Below, piece after piece: positions 17,530 to 25,812 of a stretch of 59,764 nt of DNA. Each line of letters opens with the position of its first letter. Position 1 is the first letter of the stretch. The stretch is from Acidobacteriota bacterium (GTDB lineage Bacteria > Acidobacteriota > JAAYUB01), in assembly GCA_029565065.1 (NCBI GenBank), contig JAKQOW010000163.1, positions 1-59,764 on the forward strand, written 5' to 3'. The notes below the pieces were generated by a model. The model did not search any database. It saw nothing but the letters and a program-made list of their open reading frames with translations, and was not told the origin of the DNA. Position numbers and translations under genes: made by a program.

Positions 17530-17918
17530 GAGGCGTCTCCACGGCGACATTCAGTCTCGAGGTCTTCGTAGCACGCGGGCCGGAACCGAGGCGTGCACAC
17601 GGCGAGGAACACCAGATCCTCGCCGCCGATGTTGGTGATCCGCTGGCGGCAGGCCGGCGGGATGAGCACCACGTCACCCGGCTTGACTTCCTGTGGTGGC
17701 CGATCACCCGCCTCCACCCGGCCGGCGCCGGCGAGAATGACGTATCGTTCCGCTGTCCCGGTTAACCGGTGCCACCGCGTCGTGGCGCCGGGCGCGACGC
17801 GCGCCCGGGCGATGGACACGTCCGGATCATCTGAGCTGTTGGACAGCTCGAGAATGAAGCAGCCCTCAGGAATGAACGACTCGGCGCCGGGATTGACACG
17901 GATAACGGTTGCGCGCAT
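17526..17918 (-). CDS. Cupin-domain protein
   Basis: A 130-aa single-domain cupin beta-barrel. The first motif reads ATTRWHRLTGTAERYVILAG, with one His where two are typical, and the second is PGDVVLIPPACRQRITN, where the usual His is absent. Metal binding is therefore uncertain. Its role is unknown; cupins of this size can be sugar-binding or isomerase-like. It precedes xth with a 4-bp overlap. A TATAAT box on the minus strand at 17952-17947 may be its -10 element. Confidence 0.85.
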   Translation of the reverse strand: MRATVIRVNPGAESFIPEGCFILELSNSSDDPDVSIARARVAPGATTRWHRLTGTAERYVILAGAGRVEAGDRPPQEVKPGDVVLIPPACRQRITNIGGEDLVFLAVCTPRFRPACYEDLETECRRGDAS

Positions 17919-18019
17919 CGGGTGACCCCCTCACCGTCTGCTCCTGATTATACACCCGCGGCCGACCGGGCTTGACCGGCCGATGTCCGCAGGGATCCGA
18001 ATGAAGGTGTGCTTAGTTT

Positions 18020-18048
18020 TTGACGGCCTCCCCGGCTTCAGCTACACT
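18020..18048 (+). promoter_or_regulatory. Promoter of the FHA-PrsW gene
   Basis: TTGACG (18020-18025), 17 bp, TACACT (18043-18048). The expected start lies near 18055, giving a leader of about 50 nt. Confidence 0.55.
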
Positions 18049-18104
18049 GGTGCCGGCAGGCTCCGACAGCAGAGCCGGAGCCCGGTCGCCGCCGCGGAGT
18101 GAAC

Positions 18105-19613
18105 GTGAAGCTGCAACTGGTTGTCGAAGGAAGCACCCTGCATGGCCGAGTCCTGCCGCTCGGCGATGGCTGGCTGCTCGCCGGGCGGGCGCCGGAGTGC
18201 ACCCTGCGCTTCGACGCGGTCCGGGACAACACCGTCTCGGCGCGGCACGCCATCATCCAGCGGGAGATCAGCGGTCACGTCCTCTACGACCAGGACAGCC
18301 GCAACGGGACCTTTGTCAACGGAGTGAGAGTCCGGCGGGTGGAGCTCCAGCCGGGCGATGTGGTGGAGCTGGGTACGGGAGGACCCCGCTTGCGGGTGGC
18401 GCGCATTGCGGAAGCCCCGCCAGCCGCGAGCCCCCTGGCTCCGGCGAGCCCGCCGGTCGCGTCGCGACCGCTGTCGCTCCACGAGAGCATCACCACCCTG
18501 GGCCTGTACAATCCGGAGAAGGAAAAGCCCCGCCAATCCACCTGGCTCGGCGCGGCCGCGGCGATCTGCATCGGTGGCGGCATCGCCCTGCTGGTGCTGG
18601 TGGTCCTGCTGCTGAGCCTGGGGGTGACCGGAACGATTGTCGGTTCGATCGTGGCGTTCATCCCTGCACCGTTCTACCTGGCTCTGTTCCTCTGGCTGGA
18701 CCGCTATGATCCCGAGCCGGCGTGGGTCATCACCGCCGCCTTCGTCTGGGGCGCGCTGGTGGGCGTGCTCATCTCCTTCGTCATGAACACATTTTTCGGC
18801 GCGGTGGCTTCGGCGATGGCCGGAGCCGAGGCCGGCGATGCCCTGTCGTCCATCTTTTCCGCGCCCATCATTGAGGAGGGAATCAAGGGGCTGGGCGTGA
18901 TCCTGATCTGGTTGCTGCTGCGGCGGGAGTTCGACGACGTCCTCGACGGCGTCATGTATGCGGGGGTGATCGCGCTCGGCTTCGCCACCGTGGAGAACGT
19001 GCTCTACTACGGCGGGATGTTCCTGAAAGAGGGGGTGGGCGGACTGGTCCCGGTGGTGATCATGCGGGGCGTGCTCTCACCGTATTCCCACGCGCTGTTC
19101 ACCTCGATGACGGGCATCGGCTGCGGGTTGGCCAGGGAGACTCACAACCGGGCGCTCCGGGTGGTGCTGCCGCTGGCGGGCCTGACGCTGGCCATGTTCC
19201 TGCACGCCCTCTGGAACGCCGTGGCCACCTTCACGCAAGGATTTTTCTTCGTGATCTACCTGATCGTCTGGCTTCCCCTCTTCATCGCTCTCCTGGGGCT
19301 GGTGATCGGGCTGGTGGTCCGCGAAGGGAAAATCGTGCGACGGATGCTGGCCGTGGAGGTGACCACCGGCCGCCTCACCGAGGCCGAGATGAAGGCGGCG
19401 GGTTCATTCTGGAGCCGACTCGGTTGGCCGCTGGCCGCGCTGCCCGACTGGCGTCGTTTCACCGCCCGCCGGCGGTTCCTGCGGGCGGCGACGAAGCTGG
19501 CCTTCTGCTTCTGGCACGTGGAGCGGGCCGCCGCCTCGCGCGCCCAGACGATCAGCCTGCCGCTCATCCCCCGTTTCCGGGTCGAGATCAAGGAACTGCG
19601 GACGCGCATCTGA
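18105..19613 (+). CDS. FHA domain fused to PrsW-family intramembrane protease
   Basis: A 502-aa fusion. Residues about 1-90 form an FHA phosphothreonine-binding domain (LLAGRAPECTLRF, SARHAII, DQDSRNGTFVNGVRV). After a Pro/Ala-rich linker there are eight or so membrane helices with the PrsW motifs APIIEEGIKG, ATVENVLYY, SPYSHALFTSM and FLHALWNA, which carry the catalytic Glu and His residues of this CAAX-protease-like glutamic protease clan. PrsW cleaves anti-sigma factors in Bacillus. Coupling to FHA suggests that Ser/Thr phosphorylation recruits its substrate or partner (inference). GTG 18105 is preferred over GTG 18099 because CGGAG lies five bases upstream. Confidence 0.9.
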   Translation: MKLQLVVEGSTLHGRVLPLGDGWLLAGRAPECTLRFDAVRDNTVSARHAIIQREISGHVLYDQDSRNGTFVNGVRVRRVELQPGDVVELGTGGPRLRVARIAEAPPAASPLAPASPPVASRPLSLHESITTLGLYNPEKEKPRQSTWLGAAAAICIGGGIALLVLVVLLLSLGVTGTIVGSIVAFIPAPFYLALFLWLDRYDPEPAWVITAAFVWGALVGVLISFVMNTFFGAVASAMAGAEAGDALSSIFSAPIIEEGIKGLGVILIWLLLRREFDDVLDGVMYAGVIALGFATVENVLYYGGMFLKEGVGGLVPVVIMRGVLSPYSHALFTSMTGIGCGLARETHNRALRVVLPLAGLTLAMFLHALWNAVATFTQGFFFVIYLIVWLPLFIALLGLVIGLVVREGKIVRRMLAVEVTTGRLTEAEMKAAGSFWSRLGWPLAALPDWRRFTARRRFLRAATKLAFCFWHVERAAASRAQTISLPLIPRFRVEIKELRTRI

Positions 19614-19694
19614 AGGCGGCCGCCGCCGGGCCGGTTCTTTGGCGCGCCGTCCGGAGTTGTGTTACCATTACCCGGTTGTTCCGGGAGCCGAGGC

Positions 19695-20579
19695 ATGCTG
19701 AAACGGTTGTTCTTCCCCCGCAGCGAATCCGGCTTCCTCACCCTGGTGAGGTTGTCCCTGCGGAGCTTTTTCACCACCGGCGGCCCCACCACGTCCGCGG
19801 CCATCTCCTACTTCACCCTGATTTCACTGTTTCCGGCATTCCTGCTGGTCGTGGCGGTGGGCGACATGCTGGTCCGGACCCACGAGCGCAGTCGGGAGGT
19901 CGTTCAGCAGGCGGTGGCCATCTTCCCGGCGACGACCCGCCACTTCATCCTCGACAACCTGGACACGATGATCGCCCCGCCCTCGTGGGAATCCATCATC
20001 ACCTACGCCTCCATCTTCCTATGGGCGGCCATGTGGTCGTTCCACCTGCTGGAGGAGGCCCTGGACAAGGCGTGGAACGTGGAGACGCGACGGTCGTTCT
20101 GGACGCGCAAGCTGACCAACCTGTGGATCATCCTGGTCAGCACCGTTCTGTTCCTCGGCTCCACCACCCTCCTGGCGACCATCCGTTTCCTGCGGCCCCG
20201 CATCGTGGACGCGGGCTGGTCGGTGGGCGAGCTGTCGTTCCAGATCCTGCTCGGGCTCAGCGCCTACCTGCTGATGGCCCTGATGGTCACCTTGATTTAT
20301 AAAATCCTGCCCAACACCCCCGTCTGTTTCACCGAAGCGCTCTCGGGCGGCCTGATCGCCACGCTGATCTGGCAGCTGGCCAACACCATCTTTGTCTGGA
20401 CGGTGCCGCTCTTCCACTACGAGGTGGTCTACGGATCGATCTGGGCGATCGTGGTGATCGTCGTGTGGGTGTACGTGTCCTGTTGGATCATCCTGCTCGG
20501 GGCGCACATGACCTACCACATCCACCGCTTTGCCGGTCCCCCGGCCGACAAGTTTCCGGAACCGCCCCCCGCGGCCTGA
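19695..20579 (+). CDS. YihY/BrkB-family integral membrane protein
   Basis: A 294-aa inner-membrane protein with about six transmembrane helices. GGPTTSAAISYFTLISLFPA is the conserved segment of the YihY/BrkB family (once called ribonuclease BN), and the family's conserved YGSIWAIVVIVVWVYVS appears near the C-terminus. The molecular function of the family is still unclear; transport or envelope integrity has been proposed. ATG 19695 begins the natural N-terminus; the extension to 19659 is not protein-like. queA starts 31 bp downstream. Confidence 0.9.
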   Translation: MLKRLFFPRSESGFLTLVRLSLRSFFTTGGPTTSAAISYFTLISLFPAFLLVVAVGDMLVRTHERSREVVQQAVAIFPATTRHFILDNLDTMIAPPSWESIITYASIFLWAAMWSFHLLEEALDKAWNVETRRSFWTRKLTNLWIILVSTVLFLGSTTLLATIRFLRPRIVDAGWSVGELSFQILLGLSAYLLMALMVTLIYKILPNTPVCFTEALSGGLIATLIWQLANTIFVWTVPLFHYEVVYGSIWAIVVIVVWVYVSCWIILLGAHMTYHIHRFAGPPADKFPEPPPAA

Positions 20580-20610
20580 GCGGACGCAGCCGGCTCAGCC
20601 CGAAGACGAG

Positions 20611-21654
20611 ATGCTCACCTTGTCCGATTTCCAGTATGAGTTGCCGCCGGACCGGATTGCCCAACTGCCGGCGGACCGGCGCGAAGAGGCCCGGATGATG
20701 ATCGTCGAGCGGGCGGCGGCGGACGTCCGTCATGCACGGGTAGCCGACCTGCCCGACACGCTGCGGCCGGGCGACCTGCTGGTGCTCAACGACACCCGGG
20801 TCATTCCCGCCCGGCTGTTCGGTGTCAAGGCGGACGGCGGCGCCGCCGTGGAGCTCCTGCTGCTGCGCCGGCTGGACGACGGGACCTGGAAGGCGATGGT
20901 CCGCCCCGGCCGCCGGCTGCGGGACGGGGCGGAGATCCGCCTGCCGGCCGGCGCCCGGGCGCGTGTCACCGGTGCTTTCGACGACGGCACCCGGGCCGTC
21001 GCGCTGGACACACCGGTGCCGCTGGACGAATATCTGGATGCCCATGGCGCCACGCCGCTCCCGCCCTACATCCGGCGCACGGGCTCCCAGAACGAGGCCT
21101 TCCACCGCCTCCGCTACCAGACGGTCTTCGCGCGGGAACCGGGTTCGGTGGCGGCACCCACCGCCGGGCTGCACTTCACGCCGGCGGTGCTGGATCGTTT
21201 GGCGCAGCTGGGCGTCGAGACCGTCAGTCTGACGCTCCATGTGGGACTGGGTACCTTCAAGCCCGTCCAGGTCGAGGACATCACCCGGCACCAGATGGAT
21301 CCGGAGGGCTACACGCTGACCCCCGACGCGGCCGCCCGGATTCAGGCGGCGCGCGAGACGGGGCGGCGGGTGGTGGCGGTGGGAACGACGGTGACGCGAA
21401 CACTGGAACATCTGGCCCGCGGCCGCGACGGCCGGATCGCTCCCGGCAGCGGCTGGACCAGTCTGTTCATCTATCCCGGTCACGAGTTCCGGGTGGTTGG
21501 TGCCTTGCTCACTAACTTCCACCTGCCGGGGTCCACCCTGCTGATGCTGGTGGCGGCGTTCGCGGGACGAGAGTTCATCCTCTCATGCTACCGTCAGGCG
21601 GTGGACGCCGGGTACCGCTTCTACAGCTACGGCGACTGCATGCTCATTGCCTGA
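20611..21654 (+). CDS. queA: S-adenosylmethionine:tRNA ribosyltransferase-isomerase
   Basis: A 347-aa enzyme of queuosine biosynthesis that adds an epoxycyclopentanediol ring from SAM to preQ1-modified tRNA. Conserved motifs are LNDTRVIPARLFG, PLPPYIRR, YQTVFAREPGSVAAPTAGLH, LTLHVGLGTFKPV and TNFHLPGSTLLMLVAAFAG. The length is normal. ATG 20611 (MLTLSDFQYELPPDRIAQ) matches the family N-terminus. Other queuosine genes are not in this window. Confidence 0.96.
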   Translation: MLTLSDFQYELPPDRIAQLPADRREEARMMIVERAAADVRHARVADLPDTLRPGDLLVLNDTRVIPARLFGVKADGGAAVELLLLRRLDDGTWKAMVRPGRRLRDGAEIRLPAGARARVTGAFDDGTRAVALDTPVPLDEYLDAHGATPLPPYIRRTGSQNEAFHRLRYQTVFAREPGSVAAPTAGLHFTPAVLDRLAQLGVETVSLTLHVGLGTFKPVQVEDITRHQMDPEGYTLTPDAAARIQAARETGRRVVAVGTTVTRTLEHLARGRDGRIAPGSGWTSLFIYPGHEFRVVGALLTNFHLPGSTLLMLVAAFAGREFILSCYRQAVDAGYRFYSYGDCMLIA

Positions 21655-21677
21655 CCCGGGCGGTAACCGGTCACCGC

Positions 21678-23396
21678 TTAGGGGATTCCGACGTAGGCGC
21701 TCATCCGCGTCATGTCCTGAGTGATGAACAGCAAGTCGCCCACTATGGGTTGGTCGGATTCCACGAGCAACCAGGCGATGGACGCTGACCCGGGATCCGT
21801 CGGATCAATGTAGCCCAAAAATTTTCCCCGCGCAGGGATCGTGTTGGCGTAGTAACCCAGGTACGAGCCGTTCGACGAGTAGTAATGGACCGTGAACGCG
21901 GTTTGGACGTCCGCCGTATTGACGAAACCGAGCAGGTTGATGTCCCACGCGGTGCCGATCTTGACCACCGGAAAGATCAGATCGGTGGCGCCGGCAAACA
22001 CCCCCGGCAACCCGTCGAACAGATAGTCCCTTGGATTGCCCGTGGCGCGCATGGACAATTCGAAACCCAGCAGCGGCTGCGAGGCGCTCACCTTCATGTA
22101 CGCGGCGTCGGGGTCGGCCTCCGCCAGGCCGCAGGCCACCCAGATCTCGCGGGTGATCTGCTGCAACGGCTGGATCGCCGTGGGCCAGTAGCGCTGGGCC
22201 AGGCGGTTCCCCGAGAAGTCAAACAGCTCGACGAGCACATTGACCGGCTGGGCGGACAGGTTGGAAAAGGTGATTCCGGTGTAGAAATCCTCCGGATAAG
22301 GGACGCTGTTGTAATACACCGTGTAATTGGCGGTCGGCCACTGGCGGTCTCCCTCAGCGGGTGCCGACTTGACGCTGTCGCCGAGGTATACCGCCGGCAT
22401 GCCGGCCAGCCCGAGGTCGAAGAACGATCCGAAGATTTCAAAGCCCACCAGCGGCTGGCTGGACGAAACGGTGATGAACCGGATGAGCGACGGCGTGATC
22501 CCGTCGAAAATACTCGCCATGAGCCGGACGTACTTGGCGGAAACATCGATGTACTGGGTGTGTCGGGACAGGAAATTGCCGTTTTCATCGTAGGCGTCGA
22601 GCCACACCGTCGCCAGGGCGTCACCCACATTGATCAGGGTGATGCCGGTGTAGTAGCTGTCGTTCTGGACAACGAAGGGGAAGATCATCTCATCCGAGCC
22701 GGCGGCAAACATGGGCACGGTGACGTAGGACATGCCGTCCCGGGTCCCGAATTCCAGGGTGCCCGCCAGTTCCGACTCGTGGTTCATCCGCACCCACAGG
22801 CCCTGAGCCAACGCTTGCGGACTGAAGATCTCCGAGACATCGCAAGTGAACAAGGCGTTGGGCGCCAGGTTCTGCAACGTCCACGTTTCCACTTGCGCGC
22901 CCGGCTCGTTGAACGCCACAAAATCGACATCGGTGGTGACCAATCCGGTATTGACCACCGTCAGGCGGGTCCACCAGGTGGCGTCGCTGGCCACATGGCC
23001 GGCGATCAGGGACGCGTGTTCGGGTGGCGGGGGCTCGTCCGATTCGGTGAACGCCTTGATGCAGACGTTGGTGTTCGGGTAACTGGTGGTGATGTCCGTC
23101 CAGGCGGTGCCCGTGGTGCCGGCGAAGCTCTCGCCGGGGTTGGCGGTGGCGGTGGTGGAATAGCCGGCGACCGGCATCTCCAAAGCCAGCGGGTAGGTGT
23201 AGCCAGGCGTATTGACGCGGATCACCACCGAGAACTTCGTCCCGGCGGTTAACGCAACCGGTGACGGCAGGAGCAAGGTGAAATAACCGGGATTGACCAT
23301 CGTCCCCTGCAGGTGGGCCGCTTCGGTGCCGCTGGTGGGCGAGGAGCCGACGTTGGTGTAGACGTACGCGTCGTAGGTGGTTCCGGCGCTGAGGGC
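21678..23396 (-). pseudogene. C-terminal part of secreted C1 protease, separated by an in-frame amber stop
   Basis: 573 codons that continue the same reading frame as the protease directly downstream of a TAG at 23399-23397. The first part (about 110 residues, LSAGTTYDAYVYTNVG onward) is the lectin-like beta-sandwich typical of bacterial papain-like proteases. It is followed by about four tandem modules of 100-115 residues, each with a strand like YYTGITLINVG or FYTGITFSNLS and later a QPLVGFEIF or QPLLGFEL motif. They are probably surface adhesion or carbohydrate-binding beta domains. Translation could in principle restart at ATG 23300 (weak AGGGGA upstream), but that falls inside a domain. 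Confidence 0.7.
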
Positions 23397-24470
23397 CTAG
23401 AACGACACGGCCACCAGATTCTCCGACGCATCGGCGGTGAAGATGTTGGCCGCCCAGGCGCTGGTGGAACCGTAGCCCAGCATCTGGGTCAGGCCCAGCG
23501 GATCGTGCTGGTAGCAAGCGGAGTAGTTGGTCACGGACTCGATGCCGGTGTACACGTTGAGGTCGGTGGCGACGTTGGCATCGTAGTAGGAGATGTAGAA
23601 GTACCCGTTGTCGCCGAACGCCGTACCCCAGCTGTTGCGGATGAGGAAAGCCCCGTCTCCCGGCGGCACGGTTTTGAAGTTGTTCCGATTGTAGGCGTCA
23701 TTCCAGCCGATGATGGTCACGGCATGGTTCGGGTACGCCTTGCCTGAAAAATAGTATGCGTCGGTGGTGGTGTTGAAGGCGGCGTCGCTCCAGTACATGG
23801 CGGTGTACACGCCCCCGATGTCCATGACGGCTTGCTTGATGTTGGCGTTGTCGAGCGGGCCGCTCCGGTCGGGAATGATGATGGTGTCCTGGATGTGCTT
23901 TCGCGGCGCCAGGCCGGGCGGCGAGTAGTCCGAATAGGGATTGTACGGGTCGTCGGCTTCGGCGACAGGCCCACTCCAGCGGGTGAGATACGCGAGCGCC
24001 ATCCAGTGATTGCCCCCGCCGGTGCAGCCGTCCGGATCGAAACCGGCGGTGTTTTTGAAGTGGTTTTCCGAGATGTCCAGCGTCTCGCCGGGCAGCAGGG
24101 TGGTCTCGATGGAGGCGCTGGTGGCGAAAGCCCAGCACGTGCCGCACGGATTCTGGTTCCGGATCGGGGGGACCCGGCCCAGTGTCCGGAGGTCGTAGCT
24201 GGCCGGCGGCGCCGCCTTGGCGCGGTCCTGAAAAATCTGCTGCCCCGTCAGGTGCGACAGGTCGATGGGCGAGGGAATCAGGCCCAGCGGCCAGCCGTCC
24301 CGGCTGGTCGTGAGCGGCCGGCCGGCTTGCTGATAGGCGATGAAATCGGCCGGTACGGGCGCGAGCCGGGGCGTTGCGGACGGCTCCAGGTCGCCCGCTA
24401 AAACCGCGCTGCCGAGAAACGCGGCGGCGGTCACACAGGCCCAGATGATGCGACTCCGATGTATGGCCAT
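23397..24470 (-). CDS. Secreted papain-like (C1A) cysteine protease, N-terminal part ending at an amber codon
   Basis: A 357-aa product with a signal peptide (about residues 1-25), then a C1A catalytic domain. The oxyanion Gln and nucleophile Cys lie in NQNPCGTCWAFA, the His in PNHAVTIIGWND, and the Asn in IRNSWGTAFGDNGYFY. After the catalytic domain the lectin-like domain begins, and the frame meets TAG at codon 358 within LVAVSF-stop-ALSAGTTY, where family members commonly have a Tyr. A C-to-G change in a TAC codon would explain it. The frame continues for 572 more residues, so the gene is a recent nonsense mutant, a sequencing error or a recoded gene. Confidence 0.85.
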   Translation of the reverse strand: MAIHRSRIIWACVTAAAFLGSAVLAGDLEPSATPRLAPVPADFIAYQQAGRPLTTSRDGWPLGLIPSPIDLSHLTGQQIFQDRAKAAPPASYDLRTLGRVPPIRNQNPCGTCWAFATSASIETTLLPGETLDISENHFKNTAGFDPDGCTGGGNHWMALAYLTRWSGPVAEADDPYNPYSDYSPPGLAPRKHIQDTIIIPDRSGPLDNANIKQAVMDIGGVYTAMYWSDAAFNTTTDAYYFSGKAYPNHAVTIIGWNDAYNRNNFKTVPPGDGAFLIRNSWGTAFGDNGYFYISYYDANVATDLNVYTGIESVTNYSACYQHDPLGLTQMLGYGSTSAWAANIFTADASENLVAVSF

Positions 24471-24512
24471 GGGGCACCCCCTGCAGTTGAATCGGGAGGA
24501 GATTACAGTGGA

Positions 24513-24542
24513 ATTGTATCAGAAGATGGCGGGAGCCCGCAA
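24513..24542 (-). promoter_or_regulatory. Promoter of the C1 protease gene
   Basis: On the minus strand TTGCGG (24542-24537), 18 bp, TACAAT (24518-24513), about 42 bp before the ATG at 24470. Confidence 0.45.
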
Positions 24543-24611
24543 TCGGTGAAGCCGGGCCGGCGGGTGACGGCCGGGGGGCGCTCAATGGTAGACGGGGGTG
24601 TGGCGGTGTGC

Positions 24612-24640
24612 TTGTCAGGGGACCGGCTGGAGAGTACAAT
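24612..24640 (+). promoter_or_regulatory. Promoter of the 70-aa membrane protein gene
   Basis: TTGTCA (24612-24617), 17 bp, TACAAT (24635-24640). The leader to the ATG at 24740 is about 93 nt. Confidence 0.55.
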
Positions 24641-24739
24641 GGGCGCATTGAGCATAAACGACAGACAGGTCGATGATGCAGGTTCCGGCGGCCACCGGAT
24701 GCCGCCGAGCATGTTCAACAGCCTACGGGAGGAGGATCC

Positions 24740-24952
24740 ATGTCGAGGAAACTGGTGGAGATTCTGTTGGCTCTGGCGGGTGTGAGTCTGTTGCTGGCCG
24801 TATTGATCCGTTTTAAAATTTTGTCCGTGGCCATGCTCAACATCGCTCCCCACACCTTCCTGAATGTCACCGAGATCCTGCTCGTTGCCGCGGTGGCTGT
24901 GGGTGTTTACGGGCTGCTGCCGACACCGGCGAAGGTTGAGAAGAAGGAGTAG
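24740..24952 (+). CDS. Small two-helix membrane protein
   Basis: A 70-aa protein with two hydrophobic helices (about residues 7-23 and 42-61) and a basic C-terminal tail ending KVEKKE. GGAGG lies just upstream of ATG 24740, and a good promoter precedes it, so it is probably a real gene. No family is recognised. It is convergent with the pab operon. Confidence 0.65.
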   Translation: MSRKLVEILLALAGVSLLLAVLIRFKILSVAMLNIAPHTFLNVTEILLVAAVAVGVYGLLPTPAKVEKKE

Positions 24953-24967
24953 GCTCGACCGCAGGCC

Positions 24968-25000
24968 GCCGCGCCAACCGGTCCGAACGGTGGGCGCGGC
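24968..25000. terminator. Hairpin between convergent genes
   Basis: GCCGCGCC (24968-24975) pairs with GGCGCGGC (24993-25000); after an A/G mismatch ACCG pairs with CGGT around a 7-nt loop. It lies between the small membrane protein gene and pabC. There is no T-tract. Confidence 0.4.
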
Positions 25001-25023
25001 CAACGCTCGTCCGGCTGTCAGGT

Positions 25024-25812
25024 TCAGCAGGATGCCGGACGGCCGTACCGGCCAACCTCGTCCTGCCAGCGGGCGGCCAGCGTCCGGCGTGCGTTCCGGA
25101 TGGCCGCGTGGGCTGGCAGGCGGTGATCCACGCCCAGGATCCGGCGGACGGTCACGATCCCCAACAAGGCGTTGCTCAGAAACACCGCATCCGCGGCGGC
25201 CAGATCGCGGGGGGTCAGCACCGCTTCCCGTGCCCGGCCCGCCTCCAGCAGCAGGCGGCGGATGACGCCCGGCAGCGCGCCGTCGGCTGCTCGCGGCGTC
25301 AGCGCCTCCCCGTGGCGCACCACATACAGCGTTGTCCGGCTCCCATCGCACAGCCGGCCGGACGTGTTCAGCACGACGGCCTCGTCGGCGCCCGCCTGGC
25401 GGGCCGCCTGGATCAGGCGCATGTTCTCCAGGTAGGACACGGTCTTGTGCCGGCTCAGTAGGCCGGCCGCATGGCGGCGCCACCCATCGAACACCAGCAG
25501 CGTGGCCGGGTTGCGGATGGACCGCGGCGGCCGGCCGAACCACACCATCAGCCGCCCATCGGCGGCGACGAGTTTCAGTGCGCCGTCGGCGCCGGCGGGC
25601 ACCGCGTGGCGGGCGGCGAAGCGCCGGACGGTGTCCGTGTCCGGCGGGGGCGGCAGATCCAGAGCGGCCAGCCCGTCGCGGAGGCGCTCCAAGTGCAGCT
25701 CCAGTAACAAGGGCACGCCGGTCGCAACCCGGACGGTCTCGAAGAGCCCGTAACCGTGCTGCAGCGCGGAGCACGGCAAATCGACGTTGGTCTCGGCCGT
25801 CAGCTCAAGCAT
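25024..25812 (-). CDS. pabC: Aminodeoxychorismate lyase-like class IV aminotransferase
   Basis: A 262-aa PLP fold-type IV enzyme. HGYGLFETVRV near residue 22 is the classic family start, and KTVSYLENM contains the lysine expected to bind PLP. ADEAVVLNTSGRLCDGSRTTLYVV and the later VFLSNALLGIVTVRRI are typical of PabC. It would convert aminodeoxychorismate to p-aminobenzoate and pyruvate for folate synthesis. The start at 25812 overlaps the end of pabB by 13 bp, which supports translational coupling. A longer frame to 26211 is only the shadow of pabB. Confidence 0.85.
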   Translation of the reverse strand: MLELTAETNVDLPCSALQHGYGLFETVRVATGVPLLLELHLERLRDGLAALDLPPPPDTDTVRRFAARHAVPAGADGALKLVAADGRLMVWFGRPPRSIRNPATLLVFDGWRRHAAGLLSRHKTVSYLENMRLIQAARQAGADEAVVLNTSGRLCDGSRTTLYVVRHGEALTPRAADGALPGVIRRLLLEAGRAREAVLTPRDLAAADAVFLSNALLGIVTVRRILGVDHRLPAHAAIRNARRTLAARWQDEVGRYGRPASC

